A DNA stretch of 64,000 bases from Gonocerus acuteangulatus (GCA_946811695.1 OX328125.1:96546260-96610259), one strand, 5' to 3'; shown: positions 50,201 through 57,536, counted from the first letter of the stretch. The notes: generated by a model not told the origin, from the letters alone. Translations and numbers: made by a program.

Positions 50201-53200
50201 AAAATTAATATTTAAAAACATCCTCGTGTACCTAAAGGTCTGTCACTAATTCGTTCCTGGGGGGACTTCGAAGAACATGAATCGAATTTACTTATTTCCA
50301 AATTTACTTGTTAATATATTGAGCTAAAAATAAACATTCCAAGCTTTGTATTTTATTTTTAATAATACATAATCAATAAGAAATTTTAATCTAGTTAAAA
50401 AAAATTTAATCTAAATTTATCAGCATATTACGTACTACCTAATGTGGATGTTTAAATTATGCAAAGTTTCTTATAAAATGCGGAATCTTTATTTTGGTAT
50501 GTCCTACGGCAGGGGTGCCTAACCCAAATTGGTTGGTGGCCAAGCAGAGTTGGGCAAACGTTAGCGCGCGCTAAAATCTGATACCTCTCCGCTAATTTAG
50601 CGAAACTGTAGAAAGCCAGCGCTAATAATTAGCGGTTAGCGGCGGCAGTGCGCTAACCGCTAATCTATTTATGAAATATCGTAATTGCTAATAGCTTAAG
50701 CTATTACAACTTGTAACTATAGCTTAAGCTATTAGCAATTACGATATTTCATAAATAGATTAGCGGTTAGCGCACTGCCGCCGCTAACCGCTAATTATTA
50801 GCACTGGCTTTCTACAGTTTCGCTAAATTAGCGGAGAGGTATCAGCTTTTAGCGCGCGCTAACGTTTGCCCAACTCTGTGGCCAAGTAAAAATTTACTAC
50901 ACTGAGGTGGGCTGCACATATAAAAATAAAACAATAAATTATCAAAATAGTTTATTATCGAACAATATTCAAAGTGGTTTATTACTTTACAATTAATGTG
51001 ACACTTGCATTTGTATTTTAATTGAGATTTTTCTAATATCAATGGATTGGATCATTACGCATTTTTGGTCCAACCGTCTTTAGTCCAAAAGTCTAAAATA
51101 ATATTGACAGTTCGAAACTTCATTTGGGCCCAAAACCTCGGATTGGGCATACCTGCCCTAAGGTAAGATTCTGTATAGTTATATTAAATAACAAATTTCC
51201 CTATTAATTTTTTATTGCATTCACCAATATTTAAATTAAGTAACAGTATATGATATAAGTTATTCTATTTATTTTTAAATTGATTTCCTTTATATCCGCA
51301 ATGACCACTAGAAAAAAAAAAAAAATCAAATGGAGTTGACATACTCACATAAGACGTATTTTTGGAGTGGGATCGCTTAATGCAACACCTGTGTCAGCTC
51401 ACAAATATGAAAAGGATGCTATTCGCCAATGATCCAGAGTATCATCATCATCACCGATGAAATAAATAAATATAAGTCATTCATATAACAAAACATTGAG
51501 GGATATTAAGAATATAATTTCATTATATATTTAAATTATGTTTTTCTTTACAGGTATTGAATCCTCTCCTACAGAGGTTTAGGTTAGTGATCCAAAATGA
51601 AAATTTTAAGCAGAATTTCCAAGATGAAGGAGTGAAATCCGATGTAGCCAATGCTCTTGAGTCTTTCATAGGTTAGTCTAACAATTCATTAAGTTGGGAT
51701 TACATTTATTTTAACTATGAATTATTTGTTTATATTTTGCCTCCATTTATTAGGCTTACTCCTACAATTTTCCTTGTCATATTTTTATTTTATAACCGTA
51801 TATTTACAATGTTTGCTTGGTGCTTAGCAAGTGAGGTTGTATCTCAATTCATCTCAATACATTGCCCTTACAAAATATTATGTACATCTTCCTTTTACGG
51901 GATTGAGATGAATTTCTGTCTCAACCCAAAATAAATACATTAATCACTTATTATTTTCAATGTTTTACCTCCAAAAAACTGAGAATATTCATTTTCAAGC
52001 CTCCTGCAACCTTTTTACAAAAATGTAATTATTTGTATTATTTTTTAAATTATGTCATTATTTATGCAAGAAAACTTAATCTGTTCCTAAATTTTGCAGG
52101 AGTGGCCCAAGGAACTCAAGTGATGACCGTCCATTCTGTTTTCAACTTGCTGGCTCCCGTCCTCTCGGAATGTGCCAACTTAGCTGGCGTCTATTCAAAC
52201 TATCAAATGATTATTGAACTCATTTTGGAGCTATTCTGTGACTGCGCTCGCTCAATACTTTGCTATTTGACACCTGTAAGTAAATCTTCTTATGTGGCCC
52301 TCTTATAATATTGTCGGAGGCCTAGTGGCATCAGCCCTATCCTGGCCAGAAAAGGGTGGTAACCTCTAGATAACCTGTCCTAAAATTCTCAGTTAATAAT
52401 AATGAACGTTAAAATTTAAATAAATATAATATTGTCTAATTTTATTCATTATGAAAGGCTGTGTAAACATGGAATTCCCTTCAAAATTTGAAGAGAATTT
52501 CTCAGTATTTGCTCATCAATTGCAGAGCATACTGAGGCCATTTCTACAACTATCAAAATATTAATTTTAATCCATTTATGTATGTCTTGGCAGAACTTTA
52601 AATTGGTGTATTTTGTTTCTTACCAACATCTGGACTGTTAGCGCCGAATATTATTAATACGTAAATAATTTTCACGTTATTTATATGTTTTCTAATATAC
52701 CTGTGAACCTGGCAATGAAAATAATATGAAGGACCCCGCCCCTTTCCTAACGGAAAATGGCTTTCGGTCAAATTGAACAAAACTATGCTTGTTTGATAGA
52801 GAAAGTCTTTCTGAACAGAAGTCTCCATGGGCACAAAACCCGAACGTTTAAACTTTTGGGTATCTGAAGTTTTCCATTTTTAATTTTTGCAAAATCTCGA
52901 GATCTCTGGTTGGAAGGTTCCCAAGCTATTTGGCCAGTAAAAAAAATACTCATCAATTATTTTTCGAAGACCTTTCGAACGACACCACATTCAACACTTC
53001 TACCCCCCCCCCCCCCTCGGGAGTGGGGGGGAAGCTTTTTTTTGTAATTATCGTCAATCCATTATCATTTGAAGATCTTTTCGAAGGCAATACACTGAAA
53101 CCTTGCCTCACACCCTTACCCCACCCCCACCCCCACCCCCACCCCACCCCACCTCCAGCTCATATGTTTCAAAAAAAGGCCTTTTTTCGCAAAAAAAAAA

Positions 53201-56200
53201 AAGTGTTCAGTTAGCAGACTTTAACATTAGTGGCCCTGAAAAAGGCCGTTTATTGTCTCTTAGACTACTGTCAACTGTTTTGACTTTTCGTTTGCTATCG
53301 ATCAGCTGCATCTAACGTATGATTCAGCAAGTAAGAAGTCATGTTTTGATGATGACGAGCATATCCCAAGGGGTTTGGGGTGGGGTAAGGGTGGGAGGCA
53401 AGATTTCAGTGCATTGCCTTCGAAATGATCTTCAAATGATAATGGATAGACGATAATTACAAAAAAAAGCTTCCCTCCACTCCTGAGGGTGGGGGGGTAG
53501 AAGTGTTGAATGTGGTGTCATTCGAAAGGTCTTTAAAAAATAATTGATAGGTATTTTTTTTTACTGGCCAAATGGCTTGGGAAACCTTCCGACCAGAGAT
53601 CTCGAGATTTTGCAAAAATTAAAAATGGAAAATTTCGGATACCCAAAAGTTTAAACGTTCGGGTTTTGTGCCCATGAAGACTTTTGTTCAGAAAGACTTT
53701 CTCTATCCAACGAGCATAGTTTCGTTCAATTTGACCGAAAGCCATTTTCCAATAGGAAAGGGCGGGGTCCTTTACTCAGAATAATAAATCATTAAAAAAG
53801 TAAAGATAAGAAGACTCTTCACCAATAAAACAATTCTTCATTTGATAAATAAGCTTTACAAGCAAAACTTTGTTTGGGGTTCAGAAGCGTTAAAATATTT
53901 CAGGTGTAAGAGGAATAATTTGATGGGTGCTATTTTTAAAGATTGTATTATTAACCCATTTGAGACGGATAGCCACTTCTGTGATAACGGTCAGGCATGC
54001 CCTGTGGCCTGATAGCCACTGTTGTGATAATGAGCAAGCATACTCCATGGCCTGATAGCAATTTTCGTGACAAGGCCATTTCTTCGCTTTGGGACTGCCA
54101 ACATTTTGACAGCTTTTTGCGATATCTAGTGGCACTTTCTGTAATTCCTTGTCACTCTTATATCCACTAGAGTTCATAAAATGAAAATTTTGATACTTCT
54201 GAATGTGGGTTCCGTCTGCTGCCAAGTCCCTTTGCGTAGTTCGAGTACCTCTGAAGGGCCCTTTTTTTCTGTTTTATGCGTTGATGTGCACTTTATTATT
54301 ATTTATTAAACCAATGCCAAGATATTTTGTTAAGAAAATAATTTCAACATTTAAAAAATAAATACAAACAAAATTAAAAACAGGTTTTAACACTGCCGTT
54401 GATTGTTCCGAAACCCAGAACGATAAAATGGTAACGACAACTTTTTAAAGAAAGAAATAACAATAGTGTATTAGGAGAAATCAGAAGAGATGAGCGATCA
54501 AGGCTCATCTACTTTAATGCCGTCCCGTGGAGCCAGGAAGGTGAAATTGGGTCCACTCCAAGGGCATTTAAGGTCATGCGGGTGTCCGCCTTGTAAGGGT
54601 TAATATCCTTACCGTACCATACCAGAAACAGGCATTATTTGGGAACAGGATAAAATGATGCTGTTGATGCGAGTCAGACTTTTTAACACAAGAAAAAGTC
54701 GAAAAAGGTATTGGTTATGTATTTCTTAATTTGGTTATGTATATCTTGGCAGAAGTTAGTTAATTTGTGTAGCATAACTCTTTTTGTAGGACATTAATTA
54801 TTTATTTTGTTAGTTCTAAATCATATTTCCTGTTTAGGCAGAAAGTAGACTTTTCTATGAAGCCTGCTTGAGGACAATTCAAATGTACGCTCGCTCAAAT
54901 CTTGGTCGAAAGAGCCTAGAAGCTGGAACGGAAGAGGATGCATTCCACGATATTCAACTTCTTATGGAGCTGTTGACTACTCTCCTCTCAAAAGATTTTA
55001 TTGACTTAAGTCCTGCTGGTATGTTATTTATTAAATTTGTGTATACATTTCTTCCATATTCACTTGTTTTAATGCATTTTCAACTGATAATAGTGTCAAA
55101 TGATACATTTTTTTACTAATTTTGGGACAATTTATTTTTTATATTATAGTGTGTTTCATCCATAGAAAGGAAACTTGTTCATACAAAAAATAGCCTGTAT
55201 TATAAAATTGTGACCCTTTTATTTCTAAATTGTTTAAAATTGGCGGAAGGTCTTAGGTATATTTAAACACTTCATCTTCACGTACTACCCTTTATTTTAT
55301 GCTCTACGTGTTTCACGCCCATTGGTGCCTCTTTAGGAGCTACTTAACATAATATATGGCCTTAACTAAGGAAGACCTTCCACAAAGAATTTAAAAATAA
55401 TCTGATTTGATGAAATTTCATAAAAAAAGACTTTGTCTCAACACAAAAGGTCAAGTGTTTGTTAACAGGTGGAATCAGGGGGTTCGATTGACACCGGCGC
55501 ACAGTGTAGCGTCCAATGGACAAAAATCTAAATTTTTGCTTTCTTATATTTAATTTTTAATCCTTTAGCTAAGTTTAGAAACTATTCAAGGAACTGAAAT
55601 CGTTTAAAACTAATAAATATTAGTTTTATTCTGATCAACAAACACATTAGCAGTATTATAAACAAGGAAAAGTCTTTAAAACCTGTTTCATACCAACAAT
55701 CAGTTTGAGCCTCTCTCATTGAAGATAGGACAGTGTTTTTATTGGGTGATCCGATGGAAATTACGTCAAAACTATTTCTTTTTTATCTGATATTATTGAT
55801 TATGGATAATTACTCCCTTATTATTTATCCTGAATTATTCTTCATTGATCTTTGATATTGTTCTTACGTACAAAATTTTGATAGACCATAGCAAAAAAAC
55901 TTCATCTGAACACATCTCAAGTTTTTAGAGCTTAAAGTTTACCTCAAGTATAATGTACTGAGGGCAATTTAGTTTGCCGAAACTTGCCGATTCCAAAGAT
56001 TTTTATTTTTAGATCCATCACATAATAAAATTTATTTTTTCTTCCAAATTTGAAAAAATGAGGATAAATCCAAGAAAACGGTATTATTCCTTGGGCAAAT
56101 GATTCAATTTAATCTGCAGGATGCTCCCAAAGAAATATTAAGCAATATTAAAAAGACTGCCAGTTTAGTCCTATAATATATATAAAAAATGTGGGAACGT

Positions 56201-57368
56201 GTTCACCGCAGAGAAAAAAAACTCTTATATAAATACTGGTTGAAACAATATATCAACTTAGAAGAAATTTTTATCAAGAAAAAAGACATTCACGCCCTGA
56301 TGGCCCTTCCGGCTTTCTTAGAGGCAGACATAAAAAAGAGTTTACAGCGTTATGTGAGAGATCAAATAAGCGCCGGGTTCTTCTGATATCTGGCCCAGAG
56401 CTTTCTTTACGGAGAAAAAATATAAAAAGCAAAATCAGTCCAGACATTAATGAATGAATAATAGAGGATGACATTAATAATCAAATAGATATTGGTTTCG
56501 ATATAAGTTTACATTCTCAAGAATCCAAAAACGATTCAGACTCGGAATTAAGAAATTATTTAATAATTTCATAGAAAATAGTAAAATATTATTATTCTAT
56601 GGCAATATTACTATAAGTATAATTTACTACTATACTATTACTATATTATATGTTACCTTTATAATATATTTTATGATATTGTTATTAATAATATTATTAC
56701 CTGCTATATTATTTCTATTAATATTACAAATATTACAATTAATATTATTATAGCCGTATAGTATGCATTATTATACTATTGTTACCTTGTTTTGAGTTGA
56801 TTTCAATTAATTAAAATGTTTATTTGAAAACAACTAGTGGTTAATGATTTTTGTCCATAATCCTCACTACTTCGTTACACTGTGCGGTGGTAGGAATTTT
56901 CTCATCCCAAGGCTTCGTTGGGAAAATTCCTCGCTGCACCCTGGATGTCCGAGCTAATGGCCTAGACGTTGAAACGCCATAAAAAAACATAAAACAAAAA
57001 AGAATCCGTTTAAAGGAACACTATTTTTTCCCAGTTTACTAAAAAGAAAAATCATAGCTATTACGACATTATTTTTATAGGCCTCCATATTCGCTTTATG
57101 TAAGTAATTTTGTGGAATAATTTAATGAAATATTTTTCAAAGACATATCAATAATTGTTTTGTGGACCTAAAGCATATTTATGTTCCCGAATTTGAGCAG
57201 AAAGCTCTAAACGAAATAATTTTCTTTTTTTTTTCTCCAGTTGACTCAAATGGTGTAGAGAGTGGAGTAACTGCTTCCGACATCTGCCTTTATGGACTCA
57301 GCATTCTCATGCCACTCATGACTGTGGATCTTCTGAAGTTCCCATCTCTCTGCCTTCAATACTACAAG
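24907..57368 (+). CDS. XPO4: Exportin-4 (5' and central part, 20 exons; 3' end outside window)
   Basis: XPO4 is a karyopherin-beta that carries cargo through nuclear pores with RanGTP; known cargoes in vertebrates are hypusinated eIF5A and SMAD3 for export and SOX-family factors for import. Twenty exons, all phase-consistent, give 963 codons that follow the XPO4 family order throughout: LENAAK-like start, QRQAAETIFLNFRK, VDYVLFE, PHLAHHSLSCLAQLASLNGP, LFEDLHWLILISG, LTQLLSPEVG, LMELLTTLLSKDFIDL and SILMPLMTVDLLKFPSLC. The protein is all-helical HEAT repeat with no membrane segment or signal peptide. Vertebrate XPO4 is about 1150 residues, so about 190 C-terminal residues are missing; I found no exon for them between 57369 and 64000. 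Intron 6 is of the AT-AC type. Introns carry many transposon copies, yet no exon is interrupted, which argues for a functional gene. Confidence 0.95.
25335..25440 (+). CDS. XPO4: XPO4 exon 2
   Basis: Residues 18-53, APPQFITSDQRQAAETIF onward, matching the N-terminal karyopherin helix. Acceptor TTTTAG, donor GTAATT, phase 1 end. Confidence 0.95.
25770..26220 (-). pseudogene. LINE fragment: start of an AP-endonuclease domain
   Basis: On the minus strand the text begins IQNYIFQWTCDGF (the LQWNCRGL-like start of non-LTR endonucleases), passes YLEETHLQPS and ends VGDFNGHTQL, the GDFN catalytic-loop motif. Stops and frameshifts break it. It lies in XPO4 intron 2. Confidence 0.6.
26575..27048 (-). 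pseudogene. LINE fragment: RNase H end and Cys-rich tail
   Basis: An open frame of 157 codons contains ELQEAIGIITGHWKLNKLLH, then SPICRWCGAEEETPIHIIGD and CERL. That order, RNase H C-terminus then CxxC...H...C, is typical of the R1/LOA/Jockey-type LINEs with RNase H. It is upstream, on its own strand, of the endonuclease piece, so the two are separate insertions or rearranged. Confidence 0.7.
27425..27512 (-). mobile_element. SINE tS fragment
   Basis: GAAAAGAAAGCCACCACCCC and GGCACACAGTGTTAA match the middle of the tS family. It sits 75 nt before XPO4 exon 3. Confidence 0.6.
27588..27763 (+). CDS. XPO4: XPO4 exon 3
   Basis: Residues 53-111, with TCTVDYVLFETASTLKEAL and LREWTLLEE-like text. 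Acceptor TTTGCAG, donor GTATTT. Confidence 0.95.
27849..27956 (+). CDS. XPO4: XPO4 exon 4
   Basis: Residues 112-147, VIAIMVKRGSVTDFGMERGR onward. Only 85 nt after exon 3. Acceptor GATTGTAG, donor GTAAGA, phase 0. Confidence 0.95.
28240..28555 (-). mobile_element. 5S rRNA-derived SINE with flanking related block
   Basis: On the minus strand 28435-28540 follows 5S rRNA: GGCCATAGCCATGTTGAGTG, GTTAAGCAACATCTGGCATG, TACCTGAATGGGTGACCGAC and GTGCTGTTGGC. It lacks about nine bases in the 3' helix, as do the other two copies. Downstream come TATAGATAGCCCGGCGTTAA and TAGCCC, the common SINE tail. The part at 28240-28340 (GGGACGGTGAGCCACATGAG) resembles 6960-7000. Confidence 0.8.
28661..28742. repeat. 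Tandem repeat, 2.7 units of 30 bp
   Basis: TTAAAATTGTTTTAAATGTT followed by T-rich spacer and AAT repeats exactly; XPO4 intron 4. Confidence 0.9.
29860..29976 (+). CDS. XPO4: XPO4 exon 5
   Basis: Residues 148-186, QVLGCSIISAMMIEYGN onward, ending KAKKQFE. Acceptor TTGTTTTAG, donor GTAAGA, phase 0. Confidence 0.95.
30806..31500 (-). mobile_element. Decayed piggyBac-like element
   Basis: TTAA occurs at 30806-30809 and 31497-31500. The outer sequences (CCTTTAGGCTGTGTAAC and the complement of GCAGTGTATGTG) are only loosely similar. A related left end lies at 29538 (TTAACCTTTAGGCTGCG). On the minus strand near 30990 a Ser/Asp-rich stretch (SDDDEGSEDVS) resembles the acidic start of piggyBac transposases. 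Subterminal CTCGTAGCA words recur. Confidence 0.45.
31690..32470 (-). repeat. Antisense relic of the 57.6-58.6 kb repeat family
   Basis: CTTATTTCTCCAATTGACAT, CCAAACGGAACCAAACATTA-like text and TTTCAACTGAATC are the complement of the units at 57922-58620. It lies in XPO4 intron 5. Confidence 0.55.
32985..33180 (-). mobile_element. SINE tS, near full length
   Basis: The tail, the core (CACCCTTTTCTAGCTAAGAT), the box B region and the head complement (GGCTTAACACTCACAGCCTCC) are present, moderately diverged. Confidence 0.75.
33308..33813. mobile_element. ~0.5-kb element with ~19-bp inverted ends
   Basis: CCGTGTTGACTTGGTGGTAA at the left is complementary, with two changes, to TTATTACCAAGTCAACACGG at the right. 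The inside includes CTGAGGAAGGCAGTATG and GGCGAAATGTCGG, reminiscent of the hairpin motifs at 7550 and 55310. Confidence 0.6.
34000..34720. other. XPO4 intron 5 stretch, nothing recognised
   Basis: AT-rich DNA without a supported exon or repeat border. Confidence 0.4.
34723..35217 (-). pseudogene. Cys-rich repeat-borne protein fragment, 164 codons
   Basis: From the internal Met the frame reads MSHRRCVSSPDYFCFICGEY, then VWAPHKVCHSCVEKLRLWYK and NDCYFCNCHVQGYNSKN. I recognise this as a protein type that recurs in many invertebrate genomes, probably carried by a mobile element. The pattern CxxC...HxxCxxC...CxxC suggests zinc binding. The C-terminus (PGLTVPQPPRDL onward) runs into unrelated sequence. 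It lies antisense inside XPO4 intron 5. It may be a fragment of a longer coding unit; function unknown. Confidence 0.6.
36030..36649 (+). mobile_element. PIF/Harbinger element, internally deleted
   Basis: The ends GGCCTAGTTTGCTCAAG and (complement) GCCTAGTTAACACAAG are flanked by TTAA at 36026 and 36650, fitting the T(T/A)A target of the family. Repeated GACAAGTACTTG and GCTTGTCACTAA words form subterminal repeats. It contains a transposase remnant. Confidence 0.7.
36303..36491 (+). pseudogene. Harbinger (HARBI1-type) transposase N-terminal remnant
   Basis: The open stretch reads RDTIGNSNQLLTELATEDQN and EYKSFIRMTSEQFNILLRKF, the characteristic EYxxFxRMxxxxFxxLL start of Harbinger transposases. 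It ends at TAG 36489-36491; the DDE domain is absent. Confidence 0.75.
37498..37654 (+). CDS. XPO4: XPO4 exon 6 (ends at an AT-AC donor)
   Basis: Residues 187-239, ATDLRKILQVCVRALLQIME onward. There is no usable GT donor; the exon must end at GCA T before ATATCCTTT, a U12-type donor, to join exon 7 in frame. Confidence 0.9.
37927..38122 (+). mobile_element. SINE tS, full length
   Basis: This is the cleanest copy: GGAGGCCCGTTGGC head, TGGGTTTGATTCCCACTAGG, AAGGCATCAGCCCTATCC, core, and TTTAAATAAATAAA tail. It lies inside the AT-AC intron. Confidence 0.85.
38914..38984 (-). mobile_element. tRNA-like SINE head (family tA), fragment
   Basis: The complement reads GGGCGAGATTGGCTTGGTAG TGGAGCACTC then AGAGTTTGAAATTCGGGCG, a diverged match to the tA head at 7225-7297. 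Confidence 0.5.
39061..39185 (+). CDS. XPO4: XPO4 exon 7 (starts after AC)
   Basis: Residues 239-280, PKRLIGAFEAAFDAEQFP onward to QNVVNLFFN. Donor GTAAGT, phase 0. Confidence 0.93.
39523..39680 (+). CDS. XPO4: XPO4 exon 8
   Basis: Residues 281-333; HSLSCLAQLASLNGPTI is a strongly conserved XPO4 stretch. Acceptor TATTGCAG, donor GTATGA, phase 2. Confidence 0.95.
40179..40667. mobile_element. pogo/Tigger-type MITE with TA TSD
   Basis: The ends CAGTAGACTCTCCCTTATCC and (complement) CAGTAGACGCTCTCTAATCT match pogo/Tigger termini. TA flanks both sides (40177-40178, 40668-40669). No transposase remains. A similar end lies at 45390-45431 (GCCGGATTATGGAAAGTCTA). Confidence 0.85.
40769..40943 (+). 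CDS. XPO4: XPO4 exon 9
   Basis: Residues 333-391, with LMTYYPPTIMVTLPEELLY and RLTCFFTEGAAHEES. Acceptor ATTTTCAG, donor GTAAGT, phase 0. Confidence 0.95.
41074..41250 (-). mobile_element. SINE tS, diverged
   Basis: AAATTTTAATCTCCACTTTT, GGCAGGTTATCTGTAGGCTA and the head complement ending TTGGCCTCC. Confidence 0.65.
41352..41500 (-). mobile_element. SINE tS, strongly decayed
   Basis: Order of blocks is kept (tail, GATTTTTCTGGATGG, GGGCACAGTGTTTTAACG, TAGCCATCGGGCGTC) but identity is low. It directly follows another copy. Confidence 0.45.
42023..42199 (+). CDS. XPO4: XPO4 exon 10
   Basis: Residues 392-450, MHWDDTMFMEACENLLKVWM to PDGNRGT. The donor must be the GTAGGT after ACT; the GTATAT four bases later would bring a stop in exon 11. 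Confidence 0.9.
42420..42590 (-). mobile_element. 5S rRNA-derived SINE, diverged
   Basis: On the minus strand: GTCATAGCCATGTTGAATGT, TTAAGCAATATCAGG, AGTACTTCGATAGGTAACTG, TACTGTTAGC, then ATTATAAAAGGGTGGCATAG and CTGGCGTTAGTAG. The 3'-helix deletion is shared with the other copies. Confidence 0.75.
42732..42830 (+). CDS. XPO4: XPO4 exon 11
   Basis: Residues 451-483, with EEIEETEEDDRIKFKDQLQA, the acidic linker typical of XPO4. Donor GTAAGT; a 350-bp hairpin arm starts 13 nt further on. Confidence 0.95.
42844..43579. mobile_element. Giant hairpin: two 350-bp arms, 36-nt loop
   Basis: Arms 42844-43193 and 43230-43579 have equal length and are almost perfect complements over their whole run (for example CCCAAAAAAACATAAATGTG against CACATTTATGTTTTTTTGGG). 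It starts 13 nt after the exon 11 splice donor of XPO4. No ORF. Confidence 0.92.
43600..44160. other. Unrecognised transposon-like stretch
   Basis: A short frame at 43958-44149 is open but unfamiliar. It leads into a tandem array. It is probably the body of the decayed element ending at 45189. Confidence 0.3.
44160..45189 (+). mobile_element. Helitron-like 3' region
   Basis: After the minisatellite come GATTTTCGATCGCTTATATC and TCAGAAACTATTCGATG, then a terminal hairpin GGCGCAC-TACC-GTGCGCC (45169-45186) that runs into CTAG. A short GC hairpin followed by CTAG is the Helitron 3' signature. No helicase is present and the 5' end was not found. Confidence 0.5.
44195..44660 (+). repeat. Minisatellite, four ~120-bp units
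   Basis: Each unit has AAGACC..CNTGTGT(G/C)CAA, TTTGGTCAAAATNGG(C/T)CAAA, GGAACAAAC and ACAGACAGAC. Units 2 and 3 are nearly identical. Confidence 0.88.
45262..45371 (-). mobile_element. SINE tS, 3' half
   Basis: GAAATGTTAACATCCATTTA, GATTTTAGGG and GGTTACCACCCGTTCTCTGG, then TAGGGATGATGCCTTTTC; head missing. Confidence 0.65.
45707..45869 (+). CDS. XPO4: XPO4 exon 12
   Basis: Residues 484-538, VPEHSIPLLAKLLEDRTTTL to LFEDLHWLILIS. Acceptor TTCTAG, donor GTAATT, phase 1. Confidence 0.95.
46476..46650 (+). CDS. XPO4: XPO4 exon 13
   Basis: Residues 538-596, with GETALIPSEIMQYSIRQSAD. Acceptor ACCTTAG, donor GTAAGC, phase 2. Confidence 0.95.
46773..46980. mobile_element. piggyBac-type MITE with TTAA TSD
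   Basis: The ends CCCTTGGTTACTAACCT and (complement) CCCTTAGTTACTAACCT differ by one base in 17 and are flanked by TTAA on both sides (46769-46772, 46981-46984). Length 208 bp, no ORF. Confidence 0.9.
47233..47283. repeat. (TA)n microsatellite
   Basis: This is a TA run passing into ACACACAC, 100 nt before XPO4 exon 14. Confidence 0.95.
47388..47547 (+). CDS. XPO4: XPO4 exon 14
   Basis: Residues 596-649, LVSAVLRLCEVERKVVQAKL and LTQLLSPEVGASILWFLRIW. Acceptor TAATTAG, donor GTAATT, phase 0. Confidence 0.95.
48246..48415 (+). CDS. XPO4: XPO4 exon 15
   Basis: Residues 650-706, MSMPLLSAFGQHSEGAMW onward. Acceptor GATCACAG, donor GTAAGT, phase 2. Confidence 0.95.
49151..49315 (+). mobile_element. 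Short insertion with 12-bp TSD and terminal hairpin
   Basis: AAAATAACTTTA flanks it exactly (49139-49150 and 49316-49327). The right part (49183-49315) is a near-perfect hairpin starting TACGAAGACAAGGTATGGTT. GGTTGGGATTCCAC resembles a Pol III B box, so it may be a small tRNA-related retroposon that gained an inverted copy. Confidence 0.75.
49385..49645. mobile_element. Harbinger remnant related to 36030-36649
   Basis: CTGGCTTAGTGACAAGTACT, AACTTGTCACTAGACACTTG, TTTACACAAAGATA and CTTGTGTATACTAGGC match the end regions of the Harbinger element in the same order, with the middle deleted. Confidence 0.6.
49924..50092 (+). CDS. XPO4: XPO4 exon 16
   Basis: Residues 706-762, with ILPPIAKRGLMKAFVLAGAG and KREEYWGQ. 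Acceptor TGTTTAG, donor GTAAAT, phase 0. Confidence 0.95.
50545..50878. mobile_element. Palindromic hAT MITE with 8-bp TSD
   Basis: The termini CAGAGTTGGGCAAACG are hAT-like and flanked by TGGCCAAG on both sides (50537-50544, 50879-50886). The whole 334 bp is an almost perfect palindrome with a ~10-nt centre, made of GCTAA/TTAGC-rich words. No ORF. Confidence 0.93.
51554..51671 (+). CDS. XPO4: XPO4 exon 17
   Basis: Residues 763-802, VLNPLLQRFRLVIQNENFKQ onward. Acceptor TTTACAG, donor GTTAGT, phase 1. Confidence 0.95.
52100..52275 (+). CDS. XPO4: XPO4 exon 18
   Basis: Residues 802-860, GVAQGTQVMTVHSVFNLLAP to ILCYLTP. Acceptor TTTTGCAG, donor GTAAGT, phase 0. Confidence 0.95.
52316..52423 (+). 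mobile_element. SINE tS lacking most of its head
   Basis: GGAGGCC joins directly to TAGTGGCATCAGCCCTATCC, then the core and tail. The A and B boxes are deleted. Confidence 0.7.
52731..53770. mobile_element. 1.04-kb foldback element
   Basis: Arms of about 400 bp (52731-53135 and 53370-53770) are inverted repeats: GGACCCCGCCCCTTTCC with GGAAAGGGCGGGGTCC at the tips, then matched CTCGAGATCTC, C-tract/G-tract and TTACCCCACC/GGTGGGGTAA words. The loop is ~235 nt. It contains (CCCCAC)n near 53117-53150. No coding role. Confidence 0.88.
53955..54599. mobile_element. Non-autonomous piggyBac-like element with TTAA TSD
   Basis: TTAA flanks both ends (53951-53954, 54600-54603). The termini CCCATTTGAGACGGATAGCC and (complement) CCCTTACAAGGCGGACACC are similar. 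Inside are two direct copies of GGCCTGATAGC(C/A)A and TCATCGG-free AT-rich DNA. A partial second copy reaches the right edge of the window. Confidence 0.75.
54838..55018 (+). CDS. XPO4: XPO4 exon 19
   Basis: Residues 861-921, AESRLFYEACLRTIQMYARS and LLMELLTTLLSKDFIDLSP. Acceptor TGTTTAG, donor GTATGT, phase 1. Confidence 0.95.
55241..55390 (-). mobile_element. MITE with hammerhead-like core (copy 2)
   Basis: The ends GGCGGAAGGTCTT and AAGACCTTCCACA match the 7478-7622 element. The core on the minus strand is CTAAAGAGGC...GCGTGAAACACGTAGAGC, with GCTC before it able to pair with GAGC after it. Confidence 0.65.
55495..56985. mobile_element. Composite inverted-repeat element, copy B
   Basis: Copy B keeps the right terminal repeat (GTTACACTGTGCGGTGG to CGCCATAAAAAAAC) and has the empty hAT site. 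A frame at 56189-56386 reads MWERVHRREKKLLYKYWLKQ and KKDIHALMALPAFLEADIKK; the continuing text (DINNQIDIGFDISLHSQESK) is shared with copy A. I do not recognise the protein. The left terminus is nearly lost. Confidence 0.65.
57241..57368 (+). CDS. XPO4: XPO4 exon 20 (last exon in window)
   Basis: Residues 921-963, with TASDICLYGLSILMPLMTVD and LLKFPSLCLQYYK. Acceptor TTTTCTCCAG, donor GTACTT, phase 0. The family continues about 190 residues beyond this point. Confidence 0.95.
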
Positions 57369-57396
57369 GTACTTATGTTTTTGTCACTACCCTTTT

Positions 57397-57435
57397 AGCG
57401 CGGTTCCTCCCTCCCCCATAGGGAGGAACCCCGCT
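57397..57435. other. GC-rich hairpin after XPO4 exon 20
   Basis: AGCGCGGTTCCTCCCT pairs with AGGGAGGAACCCCGCT (15 of 16) around a 7-nt loop, 28 nt past the 5' splice site. It may be the tip of the repeat that follows. Confidence 0.7.
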
Positions 57436-57536
57436 TATAAGGTTGATACAATGAAACAATCCGGAAGTGCCGACAAGAAAATTTCGCGTTTCAGAACCCC
57501 TAGAGACCGAAAATAACGGTGGTTCAAATTTGTATT

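Noticed and set aside
52930..53315. Frames with Pro/His runs
   Set aside because: They come from the (CCCCAC)n and C-tract part of the foldback element.
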